From the NCBI GenBank assembly GCA_913062655.1, contig CAJXXO010000035.1:1-13961 (forward strand): a DNA stretch of 13,961 nucleotides, in the 5' to 3' direction. Shown piece after piece: positions 1 to 7,056 of this stretch. The stretch's first letter is position 1. Each line of letters starts with the position of its first letter. The stretch comes from an uncultured Bacteroidota bacterium. GTDB lineage: Bacteria; Bacteroidota; Bacteroidia; Chitinophagales; S012-47. Both the position numbers and the translations under genes were made by a program. The notes beneath the pieces are model-generated. The model saw only the letters and a program-made list of their open reading frames with translations. It made no database searches and was not told the DNA's origin.

Positions 1-2
1 CT

Positions 3-635
3 ACCGATAGCTGTGGCAATAATGCCCGAAGCGGCTTTGTCCGCACGATGCACCTCGATGGGGTCGGCCGGCCCAACTTTACCAACAAGCTCGACTGGAA
101 TCCTTTCGAAATTACCTATGGTACGGTGAACGACTACCAGGTATTTGCCTGGGATATAGCCAGTGGCAGTGGTAGTCCATTGGGCAATGTAACGCCTGGC
201 TCCTCCGGCCGCGACTTGATTTTCGAACACGATATCAGTGCCTTTTACGAAAGTGAAGGTCAATTCTGCTATCGTATTCTGGCTACCGGTACACTTAGTT
301 TTCCCAATGGCACCACAGATACTTTTGCCAGTTGGTCCAATGTAGAATGTGTGGAGCAGATCGCTATCATCCATGTACCTACTGCCATGGTGCCGGAAGG
401 CAAGAACAACTTCTTTAAGCCAGTGATATCCTTTGGCAATGCCGATGAGTACCTGATGCTGATCTTCAATCGATGGGGCGAAAAACTGTTTGAAACCCGC
501 GACATCGATGCGGCATGGGATGGTCGCTACAATGGTCGATTTGTGCAACAGGGTGTATACAGCTACTATATTTCCGTCACCGGAGCAAATGGTAATGTGA
601 TCGAAAGAAAGGGAACGTTTATGGTGATTCGTTAA
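3..635 (+). CDS. T9SS-secreted protein, C-terminal part (gliding motility-associated C-terminal domain)
   Basis: This is the 3' end of a gene that begins before the window; the frame is open from base 3 and gives 210 residues. The first ATG in view (base 48) is internal, since the reading frame continues upstream of it. Residues about 20-120 look like a beta-rich, Ig/FN3-like repeat ending in a Cys-containing strand. Residues about 125-210 match the CHU_C / type B sorting domain: an opening PTA..PEG.NN.F.PV, then FNRWGEKLFET, an AWDGRYNG turn, QQGVYSYYI, and a last strand ending in FMVIR at the stop. In Bacteroidota this domain sends large cell-surface or released proteins through the type IX secretion system. 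The protein is therefore likely extracellular, and its main function lies in the missing part. It has no functional link to the housekeeping genes that follow. Confidence 0.88.
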   Translation, partial: TDSCGNNARSGFVRTMHLDGVGRPNFTNKLDWNPFEITYGTVNDYQVFAWDIASGSGSPLGNVTPGSSGRDLIFEHDISAFYESEGQFCYRILATGTLSFPNGTTDTFASWSNVECVEQIAIIHVPTAMVPEGKNNFFKPVISFGNADEYLMLIFNRWGEKLFETRDIDAAWDGRYNGRFVQQGVYSYYISVTGANGNVIERKGTFMVIR

Positions 636-706
636 TACTGCATTATCCTTTTCCCAATTGCTTTGTTTACAGGTTACTAGATGCGGTCAAGCCGTACCCT
701 TTTTGC

Positions 707-714
707 TAATTTTG
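707..714 (+). promoter_or_regulatory. Putative guaB promoter, -7 box
   Basis: TAATTTTG fits the Bacteroidota -7 consensus TAnnTTTG and lies 32 bases before the guaB ATG, giving a predicted leader of roughly 28 nt. No TTG or TTTG is found at the expected 17-23 base distance upstream, so only half of the promoter is visible. Confidence 0.5.
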
Positions 715-746
715 CAGGAATTTATTTCACCGCTAAATCCGTTGCC

Positions 747-2216
747 ATGTCATTCGACAGCGAAAAATTTACCGGAGAAGGGCTCACCTTCGATGATGTG
801 CTGCTCTTACCCGCCTACTCGGACATATTGCCACGCGATGTAGAACTCACCTCACAGCTAACCCGCAATATCCGTATCAACGTACCGGTAGTGTCGGCCG
901 CCATGGATACAGTTACCGAGTCGGCATTGGCTATAGCTATGGCACGTATAGGCGGTATGGGGGTGTTACACAAAAATATGAGCATACAACGTCAGGCGGA
1001 GGAGGTGCGCAAGGTAAAGCGCTCCGAAAGCGGCCTGATCCTTGATCCAGTTACCTTGCATGAAAATGCAGTAATCGGTGATGGGTTGGCACTCATGAAA
1101 GAGCACAAAATAGGCGGTATTCCCGTTGTCAATGACGACAACAAGCTGGTCGGCATTCTCACCAATCGTGACCTCCGCTTCGAGACTGATTTGCAAAAAC
1201 CCATTGAAGGGGTAATGACCCGCGAAGGACTCATTACCGCACCCGAAGGCACCACCCTAAAGCAAGCAGAGCTCATCCTGCAAGAGTATAAGATTGAAAA
1301 ACTGCCGGTGGTAGATAAGGAAGGCCACCTGGTGGGCTTAATCACCTACAAGGATATCCTCAAACTGCAGAGCCACCCCAATGCTTGCAAAGACGAATAT
1401 GGTCGTCTCCGTGTAGGGGCAGCCGTTGGCGTAACGGCTGATATGCTGGAAAGACTGGAAGCACTGGTTAAAGTCGGCCTTGACGTAGCCTTTATCGATA
1501 CGGCCCATGGGCACAGCAAAGGTGTGATGCAGGCCCTGAAAAAGGCAAAACAAACCTTCCCTGAGCTAGATGTGGTAGCGGGTAATATTGCCACGGGCGA
1601 AGCGGCCAAGGCCTTGGTAGATGCCGGAGCAGATGCGGTAAAAGTAGGTGTGGGACCCGGCTCTATCTGTACCACGCGCGTGATCGCTGGTGTAGGTGTG
1701 CCACAGTTGACGGCCATCTTCGAGTCAGCGAAGGCGATAGCCGGCACTGGTGTACCGGTAATCGGTGATGGCGGCATTCGCTATTCTGGCGATTTGGTTA
1801 AGGCCCTGGTTGCCGGAGCAGATACCATTATGGCGGGCTCCTTGTTTGCCGGAGTTGAAGAGAGCCCGGGTGAAACCATCATTTATGACGGCAGGCGCTT
1901 CAAGTCTTACCGTGGAATGGGATCTGTAGAAGCCATGCATGCCGGTTCTAAAGACCGCTACTTCCAGGATGTAGAGGATGATATCAAAAAGTTGGTACCC
2001 GAGGGCATCGTAGGTCGGGTCCCCTTCAAAGGCACCCTTTCTGAAGTGATGACACAATATATAGGGGGGCTTCGAGCGGGTATGGGCTATTGCGGTGCGC
2101 GAAATATCCAGGAACTGAAGAAGGCTAAGTTTACCAAGATCACTGCGGCCGGTGTACGGGAAAACCACCCGCATGATGTGGTCATCACCAAGGAAGCACC
2201 CAACTATTCACGTTAA
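747..2216 (+). CDS. guaB: IMP dehydrogenase
   Basis: Inosine-5'-monophosphate dehydrogenase oxidises IMP to XMP with NAD+, the committed step of GTP synthesis. I choose the ATG at 747 (MSFDSEKF, 489 residues, the usual length) over the in-frame ATG at 681, which would add 22 unconserved residues and put the start upstream of the predicted promoter. Visible parts: N-terminal barrel strand with FDDVLLLP (about 15-22); a tandem CBS (Bateman) pair at about 95-205, the adenine/guanine nucleotide-sensing insert; the catalytic loop GVGPGSICTT with Cys308; the phosphate-binding GDGGIR (340-345); the flap with the catalytic Arg404-Tyr405 dyad (SKDRYFQ). All key residues are present, so the enzyme should be active. 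pheS starts 9 bases after the stop, so the two may be co-transcribed. Confidence 0.97.
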   Translation: MSFDSEKFTGEGLTFDDVLLLPAYSDILPRDVELTSQLTRNIRINVPVVSAAMDTVTESALAIAMARIGGMGVLHKNMSIQRQAEEVRKVKRSESGLILDPVTLHENAVIGDGLALMKEHKIGGIPVVNDDNKLVGILTNRDLRFETDLQKPIEGVMTREGLITAPEGTTLKQAELILQEYKIEKLPVVDKEGHLVGLITYKDILKLQSHPNACKDEYGRLRVGAAVGVTADMLERLEALVKVGLDVAFIDTAHGHSKGVMQALKKAKQTFPELDVVAGNIATGEAAKALVDAGADAVKVGVGPGSICTTRVIAGVGVPQLTAIFESAKAIAGTGVPVIGDGGIRYSGDLVKALVAGADTIMAGSLFAGVEESPGETIIYDGRRFKSYRGMGSVEAMHAGSKDRYFQDVEDDIKKLVPEGIVGRVPFKGTLSEVMTQYIGGLRAGMGYCGARNIQELKKAKFTKITAAGVRENHPHDVVITKEAPNYSR

Positions 2217-2220
2217 TTTG
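2213..2220 (+). promoter_or_regulatory. Weak -7-like box before pheS
   Basis: TTAATTTG differs from TAnnTTTG at one position, overlaps the guaB stop codon and sits 5 bases before the pheS ATG. No -33 element is visible at the right distance. It may be a weak promoter giving a leaderless pheS message, or chance, with pheS read through from guaB. Confidence 0.25.
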
Positions 2221-2225
2221 GCGGT

Positions 2226-3233
2226 ATGTCGCAAGATGGATTATTCGAGGCGCCCAAGGCCCTGTTATTAGAAATAGAGCAATACGAACCGGCCAATGCA
2301 GAAGAGGTCGAGCAATTTCGCATCCAATACCTTGGCGCCAAAGGGGCTATCAAGCGGTTGTTTGGCGCCATAAAGGATATCCCCAACGAACAGAAAAAAG
2401 CCTACGGGCAGCTAGTCAACCAGGTTAAACAAACCGCTGAAGCAAAATGGGAAGCCTGGAAAGAGCAGTTTGCCGGTCAACAGCAGCAGCAACAAGCCGG
2501 TGACCTGACTCGACCAATCGTACAGGGGGCACCAGGGGCCCGCCACCCGTTGTCCATCATTCGCAATAAAATCATTACCGTCTTCAATCGTATCGGGTTT
2601 ACCGTGGCCGAGGGGCCGGAGATAGAAGATGACTGGCACAACTTTACCGCACTCAATATTCCGGCAGACCATCCGGCTCGCGATATGCAGGATACCTTTT
2701 TTCTGCAACGCCACCCGGATATTGTACTGCGCACCCACACCTCCCCAGTACAGATCCGCTACATGGAAGAGCATGAACCACCCATTCGGATCATCTCCCC
2801 GGGTCGTGTCTTTCGTGTAGATAATGACAGCACACACTCACCGGTTTTTCACCAGGTGGAAGGACTTTACATCGCTAAAGGCGTAAGCTTTGCTGAGCTT
2901 AAACAGACCCTGTATTACTTCGTGAATGAAATATTTGGCGAAGGTACCGAAGTGCGTTTTCGTCCCTCTTATTTTCCGTTCACCGAGCCCTCTGCCGAAA
3001 TGGATATTGCCTGGAAAAAGGATGGCAAAGACAGTTGGATGGAAATATTGGGCTGTGGCATGGTAGACCCCAACGTACTGGAAAACTGCAACATTGACCC
3101 GGATATCTACACGGGCTATGCCTTTGGTATGGGGGTAGAACGTATTGCCATGCTGAAATACGGTATTCGTGATATTCGCCTGTTTTACGAAAATGACGTC
3201 CGTTTTCTACGGCAATTCACTGCTGACACCTGA
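2226..3233 (+). CDS. pheS: Phenylalanyl-tRNA synthetase alpha subunit
   Basis: This is the catalytic alpha chain of the alpha2-beta2 class II synthetase that charges tRNA-Phe in the cytoplasm; pheT is not in the window. The 335 residues agree with the bacterial family. Residues 1-85 form the N-terminal coiled-coil tRNA-binding arm (AEEVEQFRIQYLGAKG). A linker with six glutamines in a row (85-90) follows. The catalytic core shows motif 1 around 106-145 (HP...F...GF.V..GPEIE), motif 2 (FRVDN..H.P.FHQ.EG, 196-213) and motif 3 (GMGVERIAMLKYGI, 301-314). The gene lies 9 bases after guaB, and no Shine-Dalgarno sequence precedes its ATG. An unlinked pheS and pheT is common in Bacteroidota. Confidence 0.97.
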   Translation: MSQDGLFEAPKALLLEIEQYEPANAEEVEQFRIQYLGAKGAIKRLFGAIKDIPNEQKKAYGQLVNQVKQTAEAKWEAWKEQFAGQQQQQQAGDLTRPIVQGAPGARHPLSIIRNKIITVFNRIGFTVAEGPEIEDDWHNFTALNIPADHPARDMQDTFFLQRHPDIVLRTHTSPVQIRYMEEHEPPIRIISPGRVFRVDNDSTHSPVFHQVEGLYIAKGVSFAELKQTLYYFVNEIFGEGTEVRFRPSYFPFTEPSAEMDIAWKKDGKDSWMEILGCGMVDPNVLENCNIDPDIYTGYAFGMGVERIAMLKYGIRDIRLFYENDVRFLRQFTADT

Positions 3234-3266
3234 TTTGGGGTAGCCTTCCGGCATTCGTTACCTTTG
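3234..3266 (+). promoter_or_regulatory. Promoter of the 3-hydroxybutyryl-CoA dehydrogenase gene
   Basis: TTTG at 3234-3237, a 21-base spacer and TACCTTTG at 3259-3266 match the Bacteroidota sigma factor consensus (TTTG, 19-21, TAnnTTTG) with no mismatch. It lies wholly between the pheS stop (3233) and the next ATG (3272). Counting from the -7 box, transcription should start at about 3271, so the mRNA would be leaderless or nearly so. Confidence 0.75.
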
Positions 3267-3271
3267 TTATC

Positions 3272-4126
3272 ATGAGATCGATCAACACAATCGCCATCGT
3301 TGGCGCTGGCACTATGGGTAGCGGCATTGCACAGGTAGCTGCCTTAGCCGGCTTTTCCGTTCTGATTTATGATGTACACAAAGAGGCCTTAGACACTGCT
3401 AAAGCCAGGATTACCAAAAACCTGGAAGGCGGCATCGTGCGTGGCAAGCTGACCGAAGAAGACAAAGAGCAAGCCTTGGCCCGGATCGATTTTACGCACA
3501 AGTTCAAAAATGTCACCGGTGACTTGATTATTGAAGCGGTAATCGAAAAACTGGAGCTAAAGCATAAGATATTTACAGATCTGGCCGCCCAAAATGAACC
3601 TACCACCATTCTGGCCTCAAACACCTCCTCTATTCCCATTACACAGTTGGCCAGTATAGTGCCGCATCCGGAGCGAGTGGTCGGCATGCACTTTTTCAAT
3701 CCAGTGCACATCATGAAGTTGGTAGAAGTAATCAGTGGCGATGCTACCGACCCAGATGTAGCGCAACAAGTGAAAGCCGCTGCCGAACAAATGGGAAAGC
3801 AAGCGGTAATGGCGGCCGACAGTCCCGGTTTTATTGTCAACCGTGTAGCCAGGCCATTCTACGTAGAGGCGCTGAAGATATTGGAGGAGCAAGTGGCAGA
3901 CGTAAACACCATCGATGCACTGGTAAGAGCCAGTGGATTTAAGATGGGCCCCTTCCAGCTAATGGACCTGATCGGTGTGGATAGCAACCATTATACCACA
4001 CAGTCGATGTACAATGCCTTCTACCAGGAGCCTCGCTTCCGCCCCAGCCGTATCCAGGAAAAAATGGTGTTGGCCGGGCGGCATGGCCGAAAAACCGGTA
4101 AAGGATTCTACGACTACGAAAAATAA
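3272..4126 (+). CDS. 3-hydroxybutyryl-CoA dehydrogenase
   Basis: This is a single-domain-pair 3-hydroxyacyl-CoA dehydrogenase of 284 residues, the size of Hbd/PaaH enzymes rather than the fused FadB type. It interconverts (S)-3-hydroxyacyl-CoA and 3-oxoacyl-CoA with NAD(H). The Rossmann glycine motif GAGTMG is at 11-16, with the NAD-selecting Asp34 at the end of strand 2. The catalytic set lines up with the characterised enzymes by spacing: Ser119 (SNTSS), His140 (HFFNPV), Glu152 and Asn190 (PGFIVNR). The C-terminal helical domain contains MGPFQLMDLIGVD and ends in the typical GRKTGKGFYDY. The start follows the promoter with almost no leader. No other fatty acid or butanoate genes are nearby, so the pathway (beta-oxidation, phenylacetate or hydroxybutyrate use) cannot be fixed from context. 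Confidence 0.93.
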   Translation: MRSINTIAIVGAGTMGSGIAQVAALAGFSVLIYDVHKEALDTAKARITKNLEGGIVRGKLTEEDKEQALARIDFTHKFKNVTGDLIIEAVIEKLELKHKIFTDLAAQNEPTTILASNTSSIPITQLASIVPHPERVVGMHFFNPVHIMKLVEVISGDATDPDVAQQVKAAAEQMGKQAVMAADSPGFIVNRVARPFYVEALKILEEQVADVNTIDALVRASGFKMGPFQLMDLIGVDSNHYTTQSMYNAFYQEPRFRPSRIQEKMVLAGRHGRKTGKGFYDYEK

Positions 4127-4292
4127 GCTAACCGACTGATTTACAGGCAAAATTTCGCCCGCTGGTAAAGATACCCCCTTTCTAAAGCCCGAAAAGCAAG
4201 CCTTTCAGCCTACCCATAAATATTTTTGGGCGAAATGAAGTCTGTTTATCAGGGAGTTACAAAATAGCATTCGGCATTATTTTTCAATTTCC
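4127..4292. other. Intergenic region before the rplM operon
   Basis: This is the gene-free part upstream of the rplM promoter. It holds an inverted repeat with 9-base perfect arms, ATTTCGCCC at 4152-4160 and GGGCGAAAT at 4228-4236, separated by 67 bases. A weaker CCCA/TGGG hairpin lies around 4213-4230. No U-rich intrinsic terminator for the upstream gene is evident, and no open frame looks real. Confidence 0.5.
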
Positions 4293-4324
4293 TTGTTTTT
4301 TCCGGGGCGGAAATCCTATCTTTG
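4293..4324 (+). promoter_or_regulatory. Promoter of the rplM-rpsI-rpsB-tsf operon
   Basis: TTG at 4293-4295, a 21-base spacer and TATCTTTG at 4317-4324 match the Bacteroidota -33/-7 consensus. Transcription should start near 4329, leaving a leader of about 26 nt before the GTG start of rplM, too short for a structured ribosomal-protein leader. T-rich sequence upstream (about 4279-4300) may strengthen it. Confidence 0.75.
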
Positions 4325-4354
4325 CCATCCGAAAAATTAAAAACACTAACGATC

Positions 4355-4804
4355 GTGGATACATTGAGTTACAAAACCGTTTCTGCCAATAAGCAGACTG
4401 TCCAGCGCGAGTGGTTCGTAGTCGATGCTGACGGACAGGTGCTGGGTCGCCTGGCATCAAAGATCGCTACCTACCTGCGCGGTAAGCACAAACCAACTTA
4501 TACTCCGCATGCAGATGCGGGTGATTATGTGATTGTATTGAATGCCGACAAGGTACGCCTCACTGGCAATAAGTGGGCAGCCAAGAAGCACATCACGTAC
4601 AGCGGCTACCCAGGTGGGCAGAAATCGACCTCTATGGAGGAAATGCGCGACAAACACCCGGAGCGCATTATTGAAAACGCGGTAAAAGGCATGCTCCCAA
4701 AGAATAAGCTAGGCCGCGCCATGTATAAGAAGCTATTTGTGTACACCGGCAACGAGCACCCACACGCAGCTCAGCAGCCGAAGACGCTAAACCTTGATAA
4801 ATAA
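4355..4804 (+). CDS. rplM: 50S ribosomal protein L13
   Basis: This is an early-assembling protein of the large ribosomal subunit. The start is taken as GTG at 4355, giving a 149-residue protein beginning (M)DTLSYKTVSANK, the N-terminus expected for Bacteroidota L13. An upstream in-frame TTG at 4322 would lie inside the promoter -7 box and is rejected. Family features: EWFVVDADGQVLGRLAS near the N-terminus, LRGKHKPTYTPH, GDYVIVLNADKVRLTGNKW, YSGYPGG, and the AVKGMLPKNKLGR segment near the end. It is the first gene of the operon, with rpsI starting 5 bases after its stop. Confidence 0.96.
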   Translation: MDTLSYKTVSANKQTVQREWFVVDADGQVLGRLASKIATYLRGKHKPTYTPHADAGDYVIVLNADKVRLTGNKWAAKKHITYSGYPGGQKSTSMEEMRDKHPERIIENAVKGMLPKNKLGRAMYKKLFVYTGNEHPHAAQQPKTLNLDK

Positions 4805-4809
4805 TTGCT

Positions 4810-5196
4810 ATGGATTATATAGTAACTACAGGACGTAGAAAGGCTTCCGTTGCCCGTGTTTACCTCAAAAAAGGGTCCGGCAACATTACCATCAATGACA
4901 AGCCCTACGATGAGTTTGTAGATGCGCCTCACCTGAAGGATGTGGTGGTAGAGCCATTGGTTACCATTGACGCCCGCAACGACTTTGACGTAAAGGTCAA
5001 TGTAGCCGGTGGTGGCATCAAGGGCCAGGCCGAAGCCATCCGTTTAGGCATCAGCCGTGCCCTGGTAGAATACAATGAAGAAATCAAACCAGAACTGAAG
5101 AAACGCGACCTGCTCACCCGTGACCCACGAAGAGTAGAGCGGAAGAAGCCAGGTCTGAAGAAAGCCCGTAAGAGCGAGCAGTTCAGCAAGCGTTAA
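4810..5196 (+). CDS. rpsI: 30S ribosomal protein S9
   Basis: A complete 128-residue S9. It shows the TGRRKASVARVYL opening, the GGGIKGQAEAIRLGISRAL core (about 67-85) and the basic C-terminal tail ending in KKARKSEQFSKR, which in this family reaches into the P-site of the small subunit. The L13-S9 gene pair is almost universal in bacteria; here the gap is only 5 bases, consistent with coupled expression. Unusual for bacteria outside Bacteroidota, rpsB follows directly. Confidence 0.97.
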   Translation: MDYIVTTGRRKASVARVYLKKGSGNITINDKPYDEFVDAPHLKDVVVEPLVTIDARNDFDVKVNVAGGGIKGQAEAIRLGISRALVEYNEEIKPELKKRDLLTRDPRRVERKKPGLKKARKSEQFSKR

Positions 5197-5231
5197 TCTC
5201 AGTTTTTTTAACCTAGAATATCCAGTTTACA

Positions 5232-6071
5232 ATGGAATCTATCGATACAAAAGCACTATTGGAAGCCGGTGTACACTTTGGACACCTGAAGAAAAAGTGG
5301 AACCCGAAGATGCGTCCCTACATCTTCATGGAAAAGAAGGGCATCCACATCATTGACCTGAATAAGACCAAGGATAAGATGGAAGAAGCGGCAGCCGCTT
5401 TGAAGTCTATCGCCCGTTCAGGCCGTAAGATCATGTTTGTCGCCACCAAGAAGCAGGCCAAAGACATTGTGGCCAACGCAGCACGCAGCGTCAACATGCC
5501 CTTCGTTACCGAGCGCTGGTTAGGGGGTATGATGACCAACTTCGCCACCATTCGCAGGTCTGTAAAAAAGATGCAGAGCATCGACAAAATGCTGAATGAC
5601 GGTGAAGCCGAAAACATCACCAAGAAAGAGCGCCTGGTGCTCTCCCGTGAGCGCGACAAGATGGAGCGCGTACTCGGTGGTGTAGCTATGCTGAATCGTC
5701 TGCCGGCTGCACTCTTCATCGTGGATATAGCCCATGAAGACATTGCCGTGAAAGAAGCTAAGCGCCTCAATATTTCCACCTTTGGCCTGGTTGATACTAA
5801 CTCCGACCCGACAGAAGTGGACTTCCCGATTCCAGCCAATGATGATGCTACCAAGTCAGTTAAAGTGATCGTTGACTACATCACCAAGGCTATTCAGGAA
5901 GGCCTGGAAGAGCGTAAGCACGACAAGGAAGAGCTGAACCAGGAAGAGGAAGCCGCAGCAACCGGTCAACCAAAGGCTGAAGCAGGTGAAAAGAAGCGCA
6001 GAACGCGCAAGAAAAAAGCTACCTCAGCTACTAAGGTGGAAACCGGAAGCGACAAGAAAGAAGACAAGTAA
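5232..6071 (+). CDS. rpsB: 30S ribosomal protein S2
   Basis: S2 of the small subunit, 279 residues. The family core covers residues 1 to about 230: LLEAGVHFGH (9-18), WNPKMRPYIF, a MFVATKKQAK strand, ERWLGGMMTNF, the helical hairpin at about 110-150, and FGLVDTNSDPTEVDFPIPANDDA. The last about 48 residues form a charged Glu/Lys/Ala-rich tail with a KKRRTRKKK cluster, likely disordered; such tails occur in some Bacteroidota S2 proteins. The gene lies 35 bases after rpsI and 32 before tsf, with no terminator or clear promoter in either gap. Confidence 0.97.
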   Translation: MESIDTKALLEAGVHFGHLKKKWNPKMRPYIFMEKKGIHIIDLNKTKDKMEEAAAALKSIARSGRKIMFVATKKQAKDIVANAARSVNMPFVTERWLGGMMTNFATIRRSVKKMQSIDKMLNDGEAENITKKERLVLSRERDKMERVLGGVAMLNRLPAALFIVDIAHEDIAVKEAKRLNISTFGLVDTNSDPTEVDFPIPANDDATKSVKVIVDYITKAIQEGLEERKHDKEELNQEEEAAATGQPKAEAGEKKRRTRKKKATSATKVETGSDKKEDK

Positions 6072-6103
6072 ACCAAATACTTAACCTACACAATTACACA
6101 ACA

Positions 6104-6937
6104 ATGGCAATCTCTGCTAGTGAAGTAAATAAACTACGCCAAGCAACAGGGGCCGGTATGATGGACTGCAAGAAGGCCTTGCAGGAGACCGGTGGCGATT
6201 TTGATGCAGCTATCGACTACCTCCGCAAAAAAGGCCAGAAGGTAGCCGCCAAGCGTGCCGATCGTGAGGCTAACGAAGGTGTTGTAATCGCCCTGACCAG
6301 CGATGATAATAAGACCGGCTACGTATTACACGTAACCAGCGAAACCGACTTTGTAGCTAAAAATCAGGATTTCATTGATTTCGCTACGGCAATCACCGAA
6401 GCCGCCAAAGCGGCTGACGCCAAGACCAAGGAAGAGGTATTGGAGCTTACCATTGATGGCGCTTCAGTAAAAGAGAAGCTGGAAGAAATGGTAGGTAAGA
6501 TCGGAGAGAAAATCGAATTGGGTCGCTACGACCGTGTGGAAGGTGAAATGGTTATCCCTTACATCCACATGGGTTACAAGATCGGTGTACTGGTTTCCTT
6601 CAATCAGGCCGGCAATGGCGAGATGAGTGAAGTAGGAAAAGACATCGCCATGCAGATTGCTGCCATGAATCCGGTTGGTATAGATGAGGAAGACGTTCCG
6701 GAAGAGGTAAAGCAAAAAGAATTGGAGATGGGCCGGGAACAGGCCCTGGCAGAAGGTAAGCCCGAGCAGATCGTAGATAAGATCGCACAAGGTAAGCTGC
6801 AGAAATTTTTCAAGGATAATACCTTGTTGCACCAACCTTTTGTAAAGGACAGCAGCAAAAAAGTGAATGAAGTACTACAGGCTGTCGACAACGACCTGAA
6901 AGTACTGCGCTTTACCCGTGTAAGCCTGGGTGAGTAA
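6104..6937 (+). CDS. tsf: Translation elongation factor Ts
   Basis: EF-Ts, the guanine nucleotide exchange factor that recycles EF-Tu from GDP to GTP. The 277 residues contain the N-terminal UBA-like domain (VNKLRQATGAGMMDCKKAL, about 8-26), the exchange motif TDFVAKN (81-87), and the two core subdomains; the second includes HMGYKIGVLVSF and DIAMQIAAMNP. The C-terminal helix-strand with LLHQPFVKD is also typical. It is the last gene of the rplM operon, since a strong intrinsic terminator follows 18 bases after the stop. Confidence 0.97.
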   Translation: MAISASEVNKLRQATGAGMMDCKKALQETGGDFDAAIDYLRKKGQKVAAKRADREANEGVVIALTSDDNKTGYVLHVTSETDFVAKNQDFIDFATAITEAAKAADAKTKEEVLELTIDGASVKEKLEEMVGKIGEKIELGRYDRVEGEMVIPYIHMGYKIGVLVSFNQAGNGEMSEVGKDIAMQIAAMNPVGIDEEDVPEEVKQKELEMGREQALAEGKPEQIVDKIAQGKLQKFFKDNTLLHQPFVKDSSKKVNEVLQAVDNDLKVLRFTRVSLGE

Positions 6938-6955
6938 GCCCTCTGTATGATATAC

Positions 6956-6988
6956 AAAAAGGTCCATCATCCGATGGGCCTTTTTTTT
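6956..6988 (+). terminator. Intrinsic terminator after tsf
   Basis: An 8-bp stem, GGTCCATC at 6961-6968 with GATGGGCC at 6973-6980 (one G-U pair), has a 4-base loop and is followed by eight T (6981-6988). Five A before the stem can pair with the T tract, so the element may also work for transcripts from the other strand. It separates the ribosomal operon from pyrH. Confidence 0.9.
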
Positions 6989-7041
6989 GGCCTGCTGCCC
7001 AAATCACCCGCACTCTCCCCGCTATTGCCTGCTGCATTTTC

Positions 7042-7049
7042 TATCTTTA
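7042..7049 (+). promoter_or_regulatory. Putative pyrH promoter, -7 box
   Basis: TATCTTTA differs from TAnnTTTG only at the last base and lies 7 bases before the pyrH ATG. A TTG at 7025-7027 is only 14 bases upstream, shorter than the usual spacer. A promoter is expected here because a strong terminator precedes it. If used, the leader would be about 3 nt. Confidence 0.45.
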
Positions 7050-7056
7050 CCTCTCG

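Noticed and set aside
681..746. N-terminal extension of GuaB from the ATG at 681
   Set aside because: The 22 added residues resemble nothing in the family, and the predicted -7 box (707-714) lies inside them; the ATG at 747 gives the standard length.
1346..1777. 143-codon minus-strand open frame inside guaB
   Set aside because: It is antisense to the catalytic core of guaB, and its Pro/Ala/Thr-rich composition is a codon-bias artefact.
4322..4354. TTG start for L13 at 4322
   Set aside because: It lies inside the promoter -7 box, so it would not be transcribed; GTG at 4355 gives the expected DTLSYKT N-terminus.
5318..5854. 178-codon minus-strand open frame inside rpsB
   Set aside because: It is a mirror of the conserved rpsB coding sequence; its Ser/Arg-rich translation is typical of an antisense frame.
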